Shown: positions 1 to 9,224 of the stretch, piece by piece | Position numbering within the stretch: position 1 is the first letter of the stretch | Layout of the letters: each line of letters opens with the position of its first letter | NCBI GenBank assembly: GCA_902517815.1 | Contig: CABYED010000011.1 | Location: 1 to 56,239 of the forward strand | Length of the DNA stretch: 56,239 nucleotides | Origin: an uncultured SAR116 cluster alpha proteobacterium | GTDB taxonomy: Bacteria > Pseudomonadota > Alphaproteobacteria > Puniceispirillales > Marisalimonadaceae | Direction of reading: 5' to 3' | Program-made: the position numbers and the translations under genes | Notes under the pieces: model-generated | The model's database searches: none | What the model was told of the DNA's origin: nothing | The model's input: the letters and a program-made list of their open reading frames with translations, nothing else

Positions 1-678
1 CAATTTCACATTATATTTCATTGCTAATGCTACAGACCTAGTTTGAAGAACTTTAGCGCCCTGAGAAGCTAGTTCTAGCATTTCTTCATAAGTAATTAAA
101 TCAAGTTTTTTCGCACTTTTCACTATTCTTGGATCTGTGGTATAAACTCCATCGACGTCGGTATAAATATCACAACGCTCAGCTAAAAAAGCTGCTGCTA
201 TTGCAACTGCAGATGTATCTGAGCCACCTCTTCCTAGAGTTGTTATTCTACTTTCTTTAGATATACCTTGAAACCCTGATATTATTGCAACCTGATTTTT
301 CTTAAAATATTGTAGTATGTTGTCTGTTTGAATTTCTTCTATAACGGCTTTGCCGTGTGATTTATCGGATATTATTGGTACCTGCCAACCCAACCAAGAA
401 CGAGCCTTGATTTTCAAATTATTTAGAGCAGTCGCTAGCAACGCCGAAGTAACTTGTTCACCTGTAGATAAAACAACATCATATTCTGAATAAGGAGGTG
501 TTTGAGATGTAGTTCTAACTAAATCTATTAAATTGTTTGTGACCCCAGCCATTGCTGAAACTATAACAATAACTCTGTTACCCTGATTTACTTCCTTTTT
601 AACTTTTATAGCAATTTTTTTTATTTGAGGAACATCCGCAACAGAAGTTCCCCCAAATTTCAATACCACAAGTTTCAA
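1..678 (-). CDS. lysC: Aspartate kinase, N-terminal part (runs off the left edge)
   Basis: This gene encodes aspartate kinase, which phosphorylates L-aspartate in the first step of lysine, threonine and methionine synthesis. The visible 226 residues are the amino acid kinase domain: the N-terminal KFGGTS motif, a VSAMAGVTN segment, the STGEQV segment and the GRGGSDTSA nucleotide/substrate loop. The C-terminal ACT regulatory domains lie outside the window. I chose a TTG start at 678 because it gives the family N-terminus (LKLVVLKFGGTS) and is preceded by AAGGA about 10 nt upstream; no ATG fits. The gene is divergent from ubiG with only 47 bp between them. Lysine-pathway partner lysA lies further right. 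Identification is confident; feedback control cannot be judged without the ACT domains. Confidence 0.93.
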   Translation of the reverse strand, partial: MKLVVLKFGGTSVADVPQIKKIAIKVKKEVNQGNRVIVIVSAMAGVTNNLIDLVRTTSQTPPYSEYDVVLSTGEQVTSALLATALNNLKIKARSWLGWQVPIISDKSHGKAVIEEIQTDNILQYFKKNQVAIISGFQGISKESRITTLGRGGSDTSAVAIAAAFLAERCDIYTDVDGVYTTDPRIVKSAKKLDLITYEEMLELASQGAKVLQTRSVALAMKYNVKL

Positions 679-725
679 ATTTCTGTTATCCTTGTAAAAT
701 CTATATTAATAAAATTAAATTCATA

Positions 726-1496
726 ATGACTAATACCGTAGACAAAAAAGAAATAGAACAATTTTCTTCATTAAGCAACCAATGGTGGAATATGTCAGGT
801 CCTTTTTCGGCACTACATAAAATGTCAAATGTAAGAATTGAGTTTATAAAACAGAATGCAACTAGAATTTTAAAGAAAGAAAAGATAGGAGTTAATCTTC
901 TTGATGGTTTAAATTGTTTAGATGTTGGTTGTGGTGGAGGCATTTTATCTGAAAAATTAAAAAGATTAGGTGCAAATGTTACTGGAATTGACGCTTCAAA
1001 AACCTCGATAGATATAGCTAAAGAGCATGCAAAAAAAAGTCGATTAAAAATAAATTATAAGAATATGACAACTAGTAAACTATTAGAAATAAAAGAAGAA
1101 AAAATTCTAAATAAATTTGACCTAGTAATTGCCTCTGAAGTGATTGAACATATATATAGTAGGAAAATATTTCTATCTGATATATCTAATTTATGTCGAC
1201 CAGGAGGGCTTGTTGTATTTACTACAATTAATAACTCTTTCTTAGGTATATTATTAGGAAAATATTTTGCAGAAGATATTTTAAAAATACTTCCTAAAGG
1301 AACTCACGAGGTGAAAAAGTTTATTTCTCCAGAAAATTTAGCAAAAGAAGCTGAGGAGCATGGTATAATATTGGATAATTTTACAGGTTTTACTCCAACA
1401 TTTAGATTTAAAAATATAATTAACAAAGAATTTGGCAACTTCAAACTTACATCAAACATGCAGATCAATTATGGTGCAGCAGGAATTAAATTATAA
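726..1496 (+). CDS. ubiG: Ubiquinone biosynthesis O-methyltransferase UbiG
   Basis: UbiG is an SAM-dependent methyltransferase that carries out both O-methylations of ubiquinone synthesis (2-polyprenyl-6-hydroxyphenol and 3-demethylubiquinol). The 256-residue length fits the family. The N-terminus has the UbiG-specific block F-S-x-L-S-x-x-W-W-N (about residues 13-22) and the SAM-binding motif I DVGCGGG lies at residues 66-72, followed by the acidic GIDAS strand end. It faces lysC across a 47-bp gap and converges on the DUF1178 gene with a 1-nt gap. A ubiquinone role agrees with the aerobic respiratory genes elsewhere in the window (ctaA, etfAB). Confidence is high because the N-terminal signature separates UbiG from generic methyltransferases. 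Confidence 0.93.
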   Translation: MTNTVDKKEIEQFSSLSNQWWNMSGPFSALHKMSNVRIEFIKQNATRILKKEKIGVNLLDGLNCLDVGCGGGILSEKLKRLGANVTGIDASKTSIDIAKEHAKKSRLKINYKNMTTSKLLEIKEEKILNKFDLVIASEVIEHIYSRKIFLSDISNLCRPGGLVVFTTINNSFLGILLGKYFAEDILKILPKGTHEVKKFISPENLAKEAEEHGIILDNFTGFTPTFRFKNIINKEFGNFKLTSNMQINYGAAGIKL

Positions 1497-1497
1497 T

Positions 1498-1974
1498 TTA
1501 ATGATCTTCAGATATCCAAGGAATATTTACGACGTCAATTCCTTCATCTCTTAATTCCTGTATTTCTTTATTCGTTCCATGGCCATGTATTGGCTTTTCT
1601 TTAATTTTTCCTTCTTTCATAGAACGGACCTGAGAAACAAACTCATTGCCTACAAAAGTTGAGTTTTTTTGTACTTCTTTTTTTAGAGTTCTTAATAGAG
1701 TTGAGATATTGTCTGAATCTACATTACCTAAAAAGGTCTCACTATTTTTAGAATTTTTAAATTTTTTATCTTTTATATCTGAAGTTTTGTTTTTATTAGT
1801 TTTTAGACTTGGTGCAGTTAATAATTTTTCAACATTGTCGCTACCACAAATTGGACAATTAATTAGTTTTTGAAGTTTCTGTTTTTCATAAGCTTCAATA
1901 CTTTTAAACCAACCATCAAATTCTTTTTCATCGGAACAAATTTTTGAACTACACTTTAATTGATATTTAATCAT
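1498..1974 (-). CDS. DUF1178 family protein
   Basis: This is a 158-residue protein of the DUF1178 family, common in Alphaproteobacteria and of unknown function. The N-terminus MIKYQLKC, two early cysteines (residues 8 and 13), the F-x-x-W-F-x-S segment and a CPIC pair near residue 40 are the family hallmarks and suggest a small zinc ribbon. The middle (about residues 55-85) is lysine/serine-rich and low in complexity. The gene sits 5 nt downstream of secA on the same strand, so it is probably cotranscribed. In many alphaproteobacteria relatives lie beside grxC, a nitrilase and ubiG, all of which are nearby here. No function is proposed. Confidence 0.8.
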   Translation of the reverse strand: MIKYQLKCSSKICSDEKEFDGWFKSIEAYEKQKLQKLINCPICGSDNVEKLLTAPSLKTNKNKTSDIKDKKFKNSKNSETFLGNVDSDNISTLLRTLKKEVQKNSTFVGNEFVSQVRSMKEGKIKEKPIHGHGTNKEIQELRDEGIDVVNIPWISEDH

Positions 1975-1979
1975 TACTC

Positions 1980-4574
1980 TTAATATTTACCACAACAATG
2001 CTTATACTTTTTTCCAGAATCACATAAAGGACATATCGAATTTCTTGGAATTTTCTTATTTGGAAATTCTTTTAGATCCTTATGATCTTCCTTTTCTTCA
2101 ATTTCTTCTTGCTTTATATCTATAAATGACATTACTGATGTAATTGTTTTTCTTAATTTATCAAGCATTTCTTCAAACAATTCAAAAGATTCTCTTTTAT
2201 ATTCGTTTAATGGATCCTTTTGTGCGTAAGCTCTCAAACCTATAGATTGTCTCATTTGGTCTAACATAAGCAAATGATCTTTCCACCCTTGATCTAATAC
2301 TTGTAGTAAAAGAGTTTTTTCTGCCTGTCTAAAAACTTTAACCCCATATTTAACTGCTCTCTCTGCCATATATTTGTCAGATAATTCAGTAAGTCGGCTT
2401 ATAAATTCTTTTTCAATTATTCCATCTTCTTTAACCCACTCATCAATTGGGACCTTAATACCTAAATAGTTTTTAACATCTGCAGATAACTTTTCTACAT
2501 CCCATTCATCGTGATAACTTTGATCAGGTATAGATTGATAAACAATTGTTTCTATCACTTCATGACGCATGTCCATTATCATTGTACTTATATCGTCTGA
2601 TCTCATTATATCTTTTCTTTGATCAAAAATTACTTTTCTTTGATCATTCATTACATCATCAAATTTAAGAAGTTGCTTTCTTATCTCAAAATTATGAGCC
2701 TCAACTTTAGCTTGAGCTTTTTCAACTGCCTTATTAATCCAAGGATGAATAATAGCTTCACCCTTTTCTAATCCAAGTTTACTCAACATCGTTTCAAGTC
2801 TCTCAGATCCAAATATTCTCATCAAATCATCTTGAAGTGATAATAAAAACTTAGACCTTCCTGGGTCACCTTGTCTTCCTGTTCTTCCTCTCAACTGATT
2901 ATCAATCCTTCGACTTTCGTGACGTTCAGTTCCTATTACATATAAACCTCCTGCAGCAAGAGCTATTTTTTTCTTTTTCTCAATATCAATTTTTAAATCA
3001 TTAACCTCCTTGATTTCCTCTGAAAATGATTTTATTTCTTTTGCTTGTCTAATTTCTAAATTTCCACCTAATTGAATATCAGTTCCTCTACCTGCCATAT
3101 TAGTGGCTATGGTTACAGCCCCTGGCATCCCAGCATAACCAATAATTTGAGCCTCTTGCTCATGAAATTTTGCATTCAGCACTTCGTGTTTAATTTTTTT
3201 AGCATTTAACAATTTTGATAATATTTCAGACTTTTCAATTGATACTGTTCCTACTAAAACAGGCTGATTATTTTTTTGACAACGCTCGATTAATTTAATT
3301 ACGGCTTCGTCTCGTTCTTCATTTGTCTTATAAATTTCATCATTTTTGTCATCTCTTGCTATTTTCAAATTAGTGGGGACTTCAATAACTTGAAGGTTGT
3401 AAATTTCAGAAAATTCACCCTCTTCTGTCAGGGCAGTTCCTGTCATTCCTGCTAATTTAGGGTACATTCTGAAATAATTCTGAAAAGTTACGCTGGCTAA
3501 GGTTTGGTTTTCTGGCTGTACAGAAACATTTTCTTTGGCTTCAATTGCCTGATGCTGCCCTTCTCCAAAACGTCTACCTTCCATAGCACGTCCTGTGAAC
3601 TCATCAATAATAATAACATTATCGTTTTTAACCATATAATGCGTATTTTTTTTGAATAATTTATGAGCTCTTAATGCTTGATTAATATGGTGTAATAAGG
3701 AAATATTTTTAACATCAAATAGGTTTCCTTCTTTAATAATATTATTTGCTCTTAATGCTTTTTCTATATTTTCAATACCAGTATCAGTTAAATTACATGT
3801 TCTTTGCTTCTCATCTAATTCATAATCGTTTTCGTTTAGTGATGGGATGAATTTATCAATTGATTTATACAAAATTGAAGAGTCTTCTGATTGTCCAGAA
3901 ATAACAAGTGGGGTTCTAGCTTCATCAATTAAGATAGAATCAACTTCATCTACAATAGCAAAATTAAATGGCCGCTGAACCATGTCAGCTAGATTATATT
4001 TCATATTATCGCGAAGATAATCAAATCCAAATTCATTATTAGTTCCATAAGTAATATCCGCATTATAGGCAATTCTTCTTTGCTCGTCGTCCATTTCTGA
4101 GATAATACAACCAACAGTCATTCCCAAAAAATTGTATATTTGGCCCATCCACTCTGAATCTCTTCTAGCTAAATAGTCATTAACAGTAACCACATGAACA
4201 CCTTTACCTTCTAAAGCATTTAAATAACATGCTAAAGTAGCAACTAAGGTTTTACCTTCGCCAGTTTTCATTTCAGCTATTTTTCCTTCATGAAGAACCA
4301 TTCCACCAGTCAATTGAACATCAAAGTGTCTTTGTTTCAATGTTCTTTTCGAAGCCTCTCTTACAGTTGCAAATGCTTCTGGTAAAATATTTTTTAAATT
4401 TTCATTTTTTGATAATTTTTCTTTAAAGATTTTTGTCTTTAACTTTAATTGTTCATCCGACAAACCAGAAAATTCACTTTCTAAGTTGTTAATTTGATCA
4501 ATTATAGGTTTATATTTCTTAATCTGTCTCTCATTAGAAGAACCAAAAAGTCTAGACGTAAGTTTACTTAACAT
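1980..4574 (-). CDS. secA: Preprotein translocase ATPase SecA
   Basis: SecA is the motor ATPase that pushes unfolded preproteins through SecYEG. The protein has 864 residues from the start chosen here. Visible parts are the Walker A motif TGEGKT near residue 105-109, the [15 protein letters not shown] Walker B region, the preprotein cross-linking domain, the second nucleotide-binding fold with [11 protein letters not shown] and RGRTGRQGD, and a C-terminal zinc motif [15 protein letters not shown] that binds SecB and phospholipid. I used the ATG at 4574 ([11 protein letters not shown]), which has GGAG 9 nt upstream; a TTG five codons earlier would place that ribosome binding site inside the gene. 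It is divergent from the parvulin gene, so export motor and an exported chaperone share an upstream region. Confidence 0.97.
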   Translation of the reverse strand: MLSKLTSRLFGSSNERQIKKYKPIIDQINNLESEFSGLSDEQLKLKTKIFKEKLSKNENLKNILPEAFATVREASKRTLKQRHFDVQLTGGMVLHEGKIAEMKTGEGKTLVATLACYLNALEGKGVHVVTVNDYLARRDSEWMGQIYNFLGMTVGCIISEMDDEQRRIAYNADITYGTNNEFGFDYLRDNMKYNLADMVQRPFNFAIVDEVDSILIDEARTPLVISGQSEDSSILYKSIDKFIPSLNENDYELDEKQRTCNLTDTGIENIEKALRANNIIKEGNLFDVKNISLLHHINQALRAHKLFKKNTHYMVKNDNVIIIDEFTGRAMEGRRFGEGQHQAIEAKENVSVQPENQTLASVTFQNYFRMYPKLAGMTGTALTEEGEFSEIYNLQVIEVPTNLKIARDDKNDEIYKTNEERDEAVIKLIERCQKNNQPVLVGTVSIEKSEILSKLLNAKKIKHEVLNAKFHEQEAQIIGYAGMPGAVTIATNMAGRGTDIQLGGNLEIRQAKEIKSFSEEIKEVNDLKIDIEKKKKIALAAGGLYVIGTERHESRRIDNQLRGRTGRQGDPGRSKFLLSLQDDLMRIFGSERLETMLSKLGLEKGEAIIHPWINKAVEKAQAKVEAHNFEIRKQLLKFDDVMNDQRKVIFDQRKDIMRSDDISTMIMDMRHEVIETIVYQSIPDQSYHDEWDVEKLSADVKNYLGIKVPIDEWVKEDGIIEKEFISRLTELSDKYMAERAVKYGVKVFRQAEKTLLLQVLDQGWKDHLLMLDQMRQSIGLRAYAQKDPLNEYKRESFELFEEMLDKLRKTITSVMSFIDIKQEEIEEKEDHKDLKEFPNKKIPRNSICPLCDSGKKYKHCCGKY

Positions 4575-4652
4575 GTAAAAGTGCTCCAATTATTTACATA
4601 AATCTTCTGTAAAATCTAAAATAACAATAAATATTAAACATCATTCCTTGTA

Positions 4653-4681
4653 TTGACTAAAAAAAACCTGTAAAAAATAAT
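4653..4681 (+). promoter_or_regulatory. Candidate sigma-70 promoter for the parvulin gene
   Basis: TTGACT (4653-4658) is followed after 17 bp by AATAAT (4676-4681). Initiation would fall near 4688, just upstream of the GGAATA that precedes the ATG at 4704. A TATAAT also lies at 4684-4689 but has no suitably spaced -35 element. In an A+T-rich spacer such matches occur by chance, so this is tentative. Confidence 0.35.
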
Positions 4682-4703
4682 CTTATAATTGGAATATACC
4701 AAA

Positions 4704-5543
4704 ATGTCTTGCTTAAAAATCATTTTTATTATTACAAATATTTTTTTAGTTATTACTTCGCCTATTGCAAATGCTAAAGAACCTAGACAAGTCATTGTTG
4801 CAACAGTGGATAGTCATATCATTACAGCACAAGATGTGCTCAATGCAACTAATAGATTGCCAAGAAAAATCAAAGAAAAACCTCTTTCTGAAATATACCC
4901 AAACATCGTAAATGAATTAATTAATCAGCACTTAATCACTAAACAAGCTTACAAAGATAAATTAGATCAGCAAAAAGAAATTATTGAAATATTAAAAAAA
5001 AATAAAGATCAGATAATGGCGAAATACTGGCTTAATAATTTTCTTACAAACAACACTTCTAAAGAAAAAATTCAGGATTTCTATACAAAATACCATAAAA
5101 ACTTTAAAAGTTTCAAAGAGTTTAATGCTAGCCATATCTTAGTAAAAGAAGAAGATGAAGCATTACAGATAGTAAAAAAATTAAAAATTAAGACAGAATT
5201 CTCAAAATTTGCAAAATCTTATTCTATTGGACCCTCAAAAAAGAATGGAGGTAATTTGGGTTGGTTTAGATCTGGTCAAATGGTAAAAGAATTTGAAGAA
5301 GCAGTATTGAAATTAAAAAAAGGAACAATTACAGAAAAACCAGTTAAAACTAAATTTGGTTATCATATCATAATGTTGAATGATATTAGAGATTCTCAAC
5401 CAAAAAAATTTAATGATATCAAGCAACAAATTGTTGAGAGAATAAAACAAAATTCTTTATCAAAACTTGAAAAAAGACTCAGAAAAAACAAAGCTATAAA
5501 AATTTCAGATTTTGAAAAAGTTGTTCAAGAAATAAATAACTAG
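4704..5543 (+). CDS. Secreted parvulin-type peptidyl-prolyl isomerase (PpiC/SurA-like)
   Basis: This periplasmic folding catalyst isomerises peptidyl-proline bonds. From the ATG at 4704 it has 279 residues: a signal peptide of about 24 residues ending in IANA, an N-terminal helical chaperone-like region (about 25-130), and one rotamase domain (about 140-230) containing ASHILV, GGNLGWF, the MVKEFEEAV helix and FGYHIIML. A TTG five codons upstream is also open, but the ATG gives a clean signal peptide and sits 7-8 nt after GGAATA-like sequence. It has one parvulin domain rather than the two of SurA, so it is closer to the alphaproteobacterial PpiC type. It is divergent from secA and 19 nt upstream of argJ, a neighbourhood seen in many alphaproteobacteria. 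Confidence 0.88.
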   Translation: MSCLKIIFIITNIFLVITSPIANAKEPRQVIVATVDSHIITAQDVLNATNRLPRKIKEKPLSEIYPNIVNELINQHLITKQAYKDKLDQQKEIIEILKKNKDQIMAKYWLNNFLTNNTSKEKIQDFYTKYHKNFKSFKEFNASHILVKEEDEALQIVKKLKIKTEFSKFAKSYSIGPSKKNGGNLGWFRSGQMVKEFEEAVLKLKKGTITEKPVKTKFGYHIIMLNDIRDSQPKKFNDIKQQIVERIKQNSLSKLEKRLRKNKAIKISDFEKVVQEINN

Positions 5544-5562
5544 TATCTATTAAGATTGCGTT

Positions 5563-6783
5563 ATGAAAAAAGAAAGTTTAAGAAGTCATCTGTTGAAAGA
5601 TATTAAAGTTTCAACCATATACTCTGGCATTAAAAAGACACAAAATAATGAAGACGATCTTCTTTTTATAGAGCTTAAAAAAAAATCTGCTATTGCTGGA
5701 GTTTTCACAGAATCCTTAACCTCAAGTGCTTCTGTAAATCAATGTAAAAAAAATCTCACTAAATATAAAGAACCCGTAGTAAGGGCAATTTTAGTAAATT
5801 CAGGAAACGCAAATGCATTTACAGGGAAAATAGGTGAGGAAACAGTTTCAAAAATTTCAAAATATCTTTCGGCAAAATTAAATTGTAGTGTTAATCAAAT
5901 ATACACAGCTTCTACTGGCGTCATTGGAGAACAATTAGATCCTGATGTGGTTATAAGAAGCATAAAATTAATGGTACCATTAAAAAATCCAGATTGGATA
6001 AAAGCTGCCACTGCTATCAAAACCACTGATACATTTACAAAAGTAAGTAAGAGAGTTTGTAAAATCGATGATGCTAAAATTGAAATTGTAGGAATAGCTA
6101 AAGGTTCGGGTATGATTGCACCAAATATGTCAACAATGTTAGGTTTTATTTTTACTAACGCTAACATATCATCGGATACTCTTCAAAAATTAATTGTATC
6201 TAGTAATGAGATAAGTTTTAACTCTATAACTGTAGATAGTGACACATCAACAAGTGACACTGTTTTATTAGCAGCAACTAAAACAGCAAAACACAAACCG
6301 ATTAATAATTTTAACGACACCCGCTTAATTGAATTTAAAGAAAATTTATTTAGCTTGATGTTAGAGCTTGCTAAATTAGTTATTAAGGATGGTGAAGGTG
6401 CATCAAAATTTATAACTATTAAAGTTACGGGCGCTAAGTCAAAAAAATCTGCAAAAATAATAGCATTTTCTATAGCAAATTCACCTTTGGTTAAAACTGC
6501 AATTGCTGGAGAGGACGCAAATTGGGGTAGAATTATTATGGCTGTTGGGAAATCAGGTCAACCTGCAAATAGAGATAAAATCAAAATTTATATTGGTGAT
6601 GAACAAGTAACACATAATGGAATGGTTCATGAAAACTACTCAGAATTACGAGCAACAGAACATTTAAAACAAGATAATATTTTTCTTGAGATTGATGTTG
6701 GAGTAGGTAAGTCAAGTTCTACTGTATATACATGTGACCTAACCCATAAATATATAGATATAAATGCCGATTACAGGTCATAA
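5563..6783 (+). CDS. argJ: Bifunctional glutamate N-acetyltransferase/amino-acid acetyltransferase ArgJ
   Basis: ArgJ transfers the acetyl group from N-acetylornithine to glutamate, recycling acetyl in arginine synthesis, and in bifunctional forms also uses acetyl-CoA. The 406-residue precursor is cleaved autocatalytically into two chains; the nucleophile Thr191 lies in the motif NMSTMLGF (residues 189-195 region), preceded by the KGSGMIAP block. GEDANWGRI and the C-terminal YTCDLTHKYI are also family hallmarks. The gene follows the parvulin gene by 19 nt and overlaps mutT by 20 nt, so translation is probably coupled. argH, a later step of the same pathway, is at 35.3 kb. Which of the two activities predominates cannot be read from the sequence. 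Confidence 0.95.
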   Translation: MKKESLRSHLLKDIKVSTIYSGIKKTQNNEDDLLFIELKKKSAIAGVFTESLTSSASVNQCKKNLTKYKEPVVRAILVNSGNANAFTGKIGEETVSKISKYLSAKLNCSVNQIYTASTGVIGEQLDPDVVIRSIKLMVPLKNPDWIKAATAIKTTDTFTKVSKRVCKIDDAKIEIVGIAKGSGMIAPNMSTMLGFIFTNANISSDTLQKLIVSSNEISFNSITVDSDTSTSDTVLLAATKTAKHKPINNFNDTRLIEFKENLFSLMLELAKLVIKDGEGASKFITIKVTGAKSKKSAKIIAFSIANSPLVKTAIAGEDANWGRIIMAVGKSGQPANRDKIKIYIGDEQVTHNGMVHENYSELRATEHLKQDNIFLEIDVGVGKSSSTVYTCDLTHKYIDINADYRS

Positions 6784-7183
6784 AAATATTAAAATTGTAG
6801 TTTCATTAGCATTAATTAATGATGCTGATGAAATTTTATTATCAAAAAGACCTAAAAATAAACATTTAGCAGGTTTTTGGGAATTTCCTGGTGGAAAAGT
6901 TGAAACTGGTGAGGTGCCAGAAAGTGCGCTTATAAGAGAAATTAAAGAAGAACTTGACATTAACATAAACAACACATGTATTGCGCCTTTATCTTTTAGT
7001 GAATTTAATTATAAAGAATTTCAGTTGCTTTTGCTTTTATATGTATGCAGAAAATGGGAGGGTGAACCAAAATCTATGGAGAAAAATGAAATTGTCTGGG
7101 TTAAACCAAATATGCTAAGAAAATATAAAATGCCTCCAGCTGATGATGCTCTGATTTTTTGCATACAAGACTTATTTTCATAA
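6764..7183 (+). CDS. mutT: 8-oxo-dGTP diphosphatase MutT (Nudix)
   Basis: MutT hydrolyses oxidised dGTP and keeps it out of DNA. The 139-residue protein has the FWEFPGGK entry and a Nudix box from Gly44 to Ile66 with the metal-binding REIKEE core (Arg58, Glu59, Glu62, Glu63). The usual glycine near the end of the box is Asp65 here, a conservative change seen in some members that should not remove metal binding. The ATG lies inside the end of argJ (20-nt overlap), which implies translational coupling, and grxC follows after 15 nt. The argJ-mutT pairing is common in Alphaproteobacteria. Nudix substrate specificity is hard to prove from sequence, but the WEFPGGK motif and the neighbours favour MutT. 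Confidence 0.88.
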   Translation: MPITGHKNIKIVVSLALINDADEILLSKRPKNKHLAGFWEFPGGKVETGEVPESALIREIKEELDININNTCIAPLSFSEFNYKEFQLLLLLYVCRKWEGEPKSMEKNEIVWVKPNMLRKYKMPPADDALIFCIQDLFS

Positions 7184-7198
7184 ATTTTGAGGACTATA

Positions 7199-7456
7199 AT
7201 GAATAAAAATCTAATAATTTATACCAGTTCGCTGTGTGGATTTTGTTATCGTGCTAAATCTCTTTTAAAAAAGAAAAACATCCCTTTTGAAGAAATAGAT
7301 ATTGATTTAGACTATTCCAAAAGAAATGAAATGATAAAAAAATCCGGAGGAAGAACTTCTGTGCCACAAATATTTTTCAAAGATTTTCATATAGGTGGAT
7401 GTGATGATTTATATAAATTAGAAGAAGATAATGGCCTAGAAAATTTTGTTAAATAA
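7199..7456 (+). CDS. grxC: Glutaredoxin 3 (GrxC)
   Basis: This is a small 85-residue dithiol glutaredoxin that reduces protein disulfides and glutathionylated thiols using glutathione. The active site is Cys13-Gly-Phe-Cys16 (CGFC) rather than the textbook CPYC; a related CGFC form is, as far as I recall, usual in alphaproteobacterial GrxC. The cis-proline segment TSVPQIF and the IGGCDDLYKLEEDNGLE glutathione-binding end are clear. I used the ATG at 7199, which has GAGGA 5-6 nt upstream; a TTG four codons earlier overlaps that ribosome binding site. It lies between mutT and a nitrilase-family amidase, which in other bacteria acts on deaminated glutathione. Confidence 0.92.
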   Translation: MNKNLIIYTSSLCGFCYRAKSLLKKKNIPFEEIDIDLDYSKRNEMIKKSGGRTSVPQIFFKDFHIGGCDDLYKLEEDNGLENFVK

Positions 7457-7461
7457 ATAAT

Positions 7462-8292
7462 ATGAACCGTAAATTGTCAATTGCCTGTCTCCAATACTCA
7501 TCTGCAAAGAATGAAAAACATACACTAGAAACAATAAAAGATTTAATTGACAAAGCCCTTGATGCTGAAGCAGAGTTGATTACTTTACCCGAATGTGCAA
7601 CTTCACTTCAAAAAAATTCTTTTTTAACTAATAAAATGGCCAAGACCGAAGATGAAAACTTCAGCCTGCAAACTTTAAAAGAAATAGCTAAGCTTAATTC
7701 AATCTTTATTTTAATTGGTTCTTTACCAATAAAAGTAGATGGTAAATTAGTAAATAGATCTTTTATGGTTGGACCTAGAGGAGATATTTTATACAAATAT
7801 GATAAAATTCACTTATATGACGTAAATCTACCTAATGGTGATGTTTATAGAGAATCTGATACTTACAAAAGTGGAAATAAAGCAATCATTGCAGAAATAA
7901 AAAAAAATAAAATTAAAATTGGTTTGACAATTTGTTATGATTTGCGCTTTCCCCATTTATATCAAGATTTAGCAGTAAATGGCGCTGAAATAATTGTTGT
8001 ACCATCTGCCTTTTCAAATTTAACTGGACCCGTTCATTGGCATACTTTGCTCAAGGCAAGAGCCATAGAAACTGGTGCATTCATTATTGCACCTGCTCAA
8101 ACTGGTTATCATGAATGTGGAAGAAATAGTTATGGGCATTCTTTGATTGTATCTCCATGGGGAGAGGTTTTAGAAGATGCAAAAGAGGAAATTGGAATAA
8201 TTCATGCTAATATTAATCTAGATGAAGTAATGAAAGCGAGAAATGCTATACCTACATTAAATTCAAAAAAAGATTATTTAACCAATTTCTAA
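7462..8292 (+). CDS. Carbon-nitrogen hydrolase (Nit/deaminated glutathione amidase-like)
   Basis: This 276-residue nitrilase-superfamily amidase has the full catalytic set: Glu44 in LPECA, Lys115 in KYDKIHLYD and the nucleophile Cys158 in TICYDLRFP. The KIHLYDV and CYDLRFP contexts match the Nit1/Nit2 branch, whose bacterial members repair deaminated glutathione or act as omega-amidase. Its place 5 nt after grxC supports a glutathione-linked role, but this is inference. The start ATG at 7462 follows directly on the grxC stop. The 3' end overlaps the end of accA by 15 nt, the longest convergent overlap in the window. Confidence 0.85.
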   Translation: MNRKLSIACLQYSSAKNEKHTLETIKDLIDKALDAEAELITLPECATSLQKNSFLTNKMAKTEDENFSLQTLKEIAKLNSIFILIGSLPIKVDGKLVNRSFMVGPRGDILYKYDKIHLYDVNLPNGDVYRESDTYKSGNKAIIAEIKKNKIKIGLTICYDLRFPHLYQDLAVNGAEIIVVPSAFSNLTGPVHWHTLLKARAIETGAFIIAPAQTGYHECGRNSYGHSLIVSPWGEVLEDAKEEIGIIHANINLDEVMKARNAIPTLNSKKDYLTNF

Positions 8293-9222
8293 ATATTTTT
8301 TTTCTTTTAATTTTAATAATTCTTCTTTACTAAGCATTGTCAGTTCTTGGAGTCTCCTTTCAATAACATCACCAATACTTTTTATAGTAATTATTGGATC
8401 TCTATGCGCACCTCCAATAGGTTCAGGAATAATTTCATCTATAATATTAAATTTTTCCATATCTTGTGCAGTCAATTTCAAGGCTTCAGCTGCTTGATCT
8501 GCATAATCTGAACTTCTCCATAAAATTGAAGAGCATCCCTCAGGGGAAATAACAGAGTAAATTGCATGTTCTAACATAAGTGTGTTATTAGCCACAGCTA
8601 AAGCAACTGCTCCTCCTGAGCCACCCTCACCTGTAATTACTGAAATAGAAGGAACAGTAATCTCAAGGCTCTTTTGCAAACATTTCGCAATGGCTTCAGC
8701 TTGACCTCTTTGTTCAGCACCTTTTCCAGGATAAGCACCTGCTGTATCAACAAACATTAAGACTGGAATTGAAAAATCATTAGCTAATTGCATTAATCTT
8801 TCTGCTTTTCTATAACCTTCAGGCCTAGCCATACCAAAATTTTTGTGAATTCTATCTTGAGTGTTTTTACCTTTATCTATACCTATAGCTACGACACTCT
8901 TTCCTCTAAAAAAAGCTATACCACCAGTTAAAGCATTATCATCAGCGAAATTTCTATCACCTGACAAAGAAATATAATCTTCAAATAAACTTTTAATTAT
9001 ATCTTGAAAATGTGGTCTTTCAGGATGTCTAGAAACTAAAACTTTTTGCCAAGGACTTAATTGTGAGTAAGTAGATTTTAACTTTTCTGATACACTTGCT
9101 TGTAATTTACCAATTTCATCTGCAATATTAATATCACTTCCAGAAGACAAATGACGAAGCTCTTCTATTTTTCCTTCAAGATCTGCAATTTGTTTTTCAA
9201 ATGCTAAAAAATGCTTAATCAT
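8278..9222 (-). CDS. accA: Acetyl-CoA carboxylase carboxyltransferase subunit alpha
   Basis: AccA, with AccD, moves the carboxyl group from biotin to acetyl-CoA, the committed step of fatty acid synthesis. The 314-residue length is normal. It begins with the N-terminal helix pair (MIKHFLAFEKQIADLEGKI) and then shows RHPERPHFQDII, KNFGMARPEGYRKA, FVDTAGAYPGKGAEQRGQ and the oxyanion-forming GEGGSGGA loop. It lies 2 nt after xerD on the same strand, so the two are likely translated from one message. accD is not in the window. Nothing in it looks degenerate. Confidence 0.97.
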   Translation of the reverse strand: MIKHFLAFEKQIADLEGKIEELRHLSSGSDINIADEIGKLQASVSEKLKSTYSQLSPWQKVLVSRHPERPHFQDIIKSLFEDYISLSGDRNFADDNALTGGIAFFRGKSVVAIGIDKGKNTQDRIHKNFGMARPEGYRKAERLMQLANDFSIPVLMFVDTAGAYPGKGAEQRGQAEAIAKCLQKSLEITVPSISVITGEGGSGGAVALAVANNTLMLEHAIYSVISPEGCSSILWRSSDYADQAAEALKLTAQDMEKFNIIDEIIPEPIGGAHRDPIITIKSIGDVIERRLQELTMLSKEELLKLKEKKYLEIG

Positions 9223-9224
9223 GT

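Noticed and set aside
7199-7456. CGFC active site of glutaredoxin as an abnormal motif
   Set aside because: Both cysteines are present and, as far as I recall, CGFC is common in alphaproteobacterial GrxC, so it is not a degenerate site.
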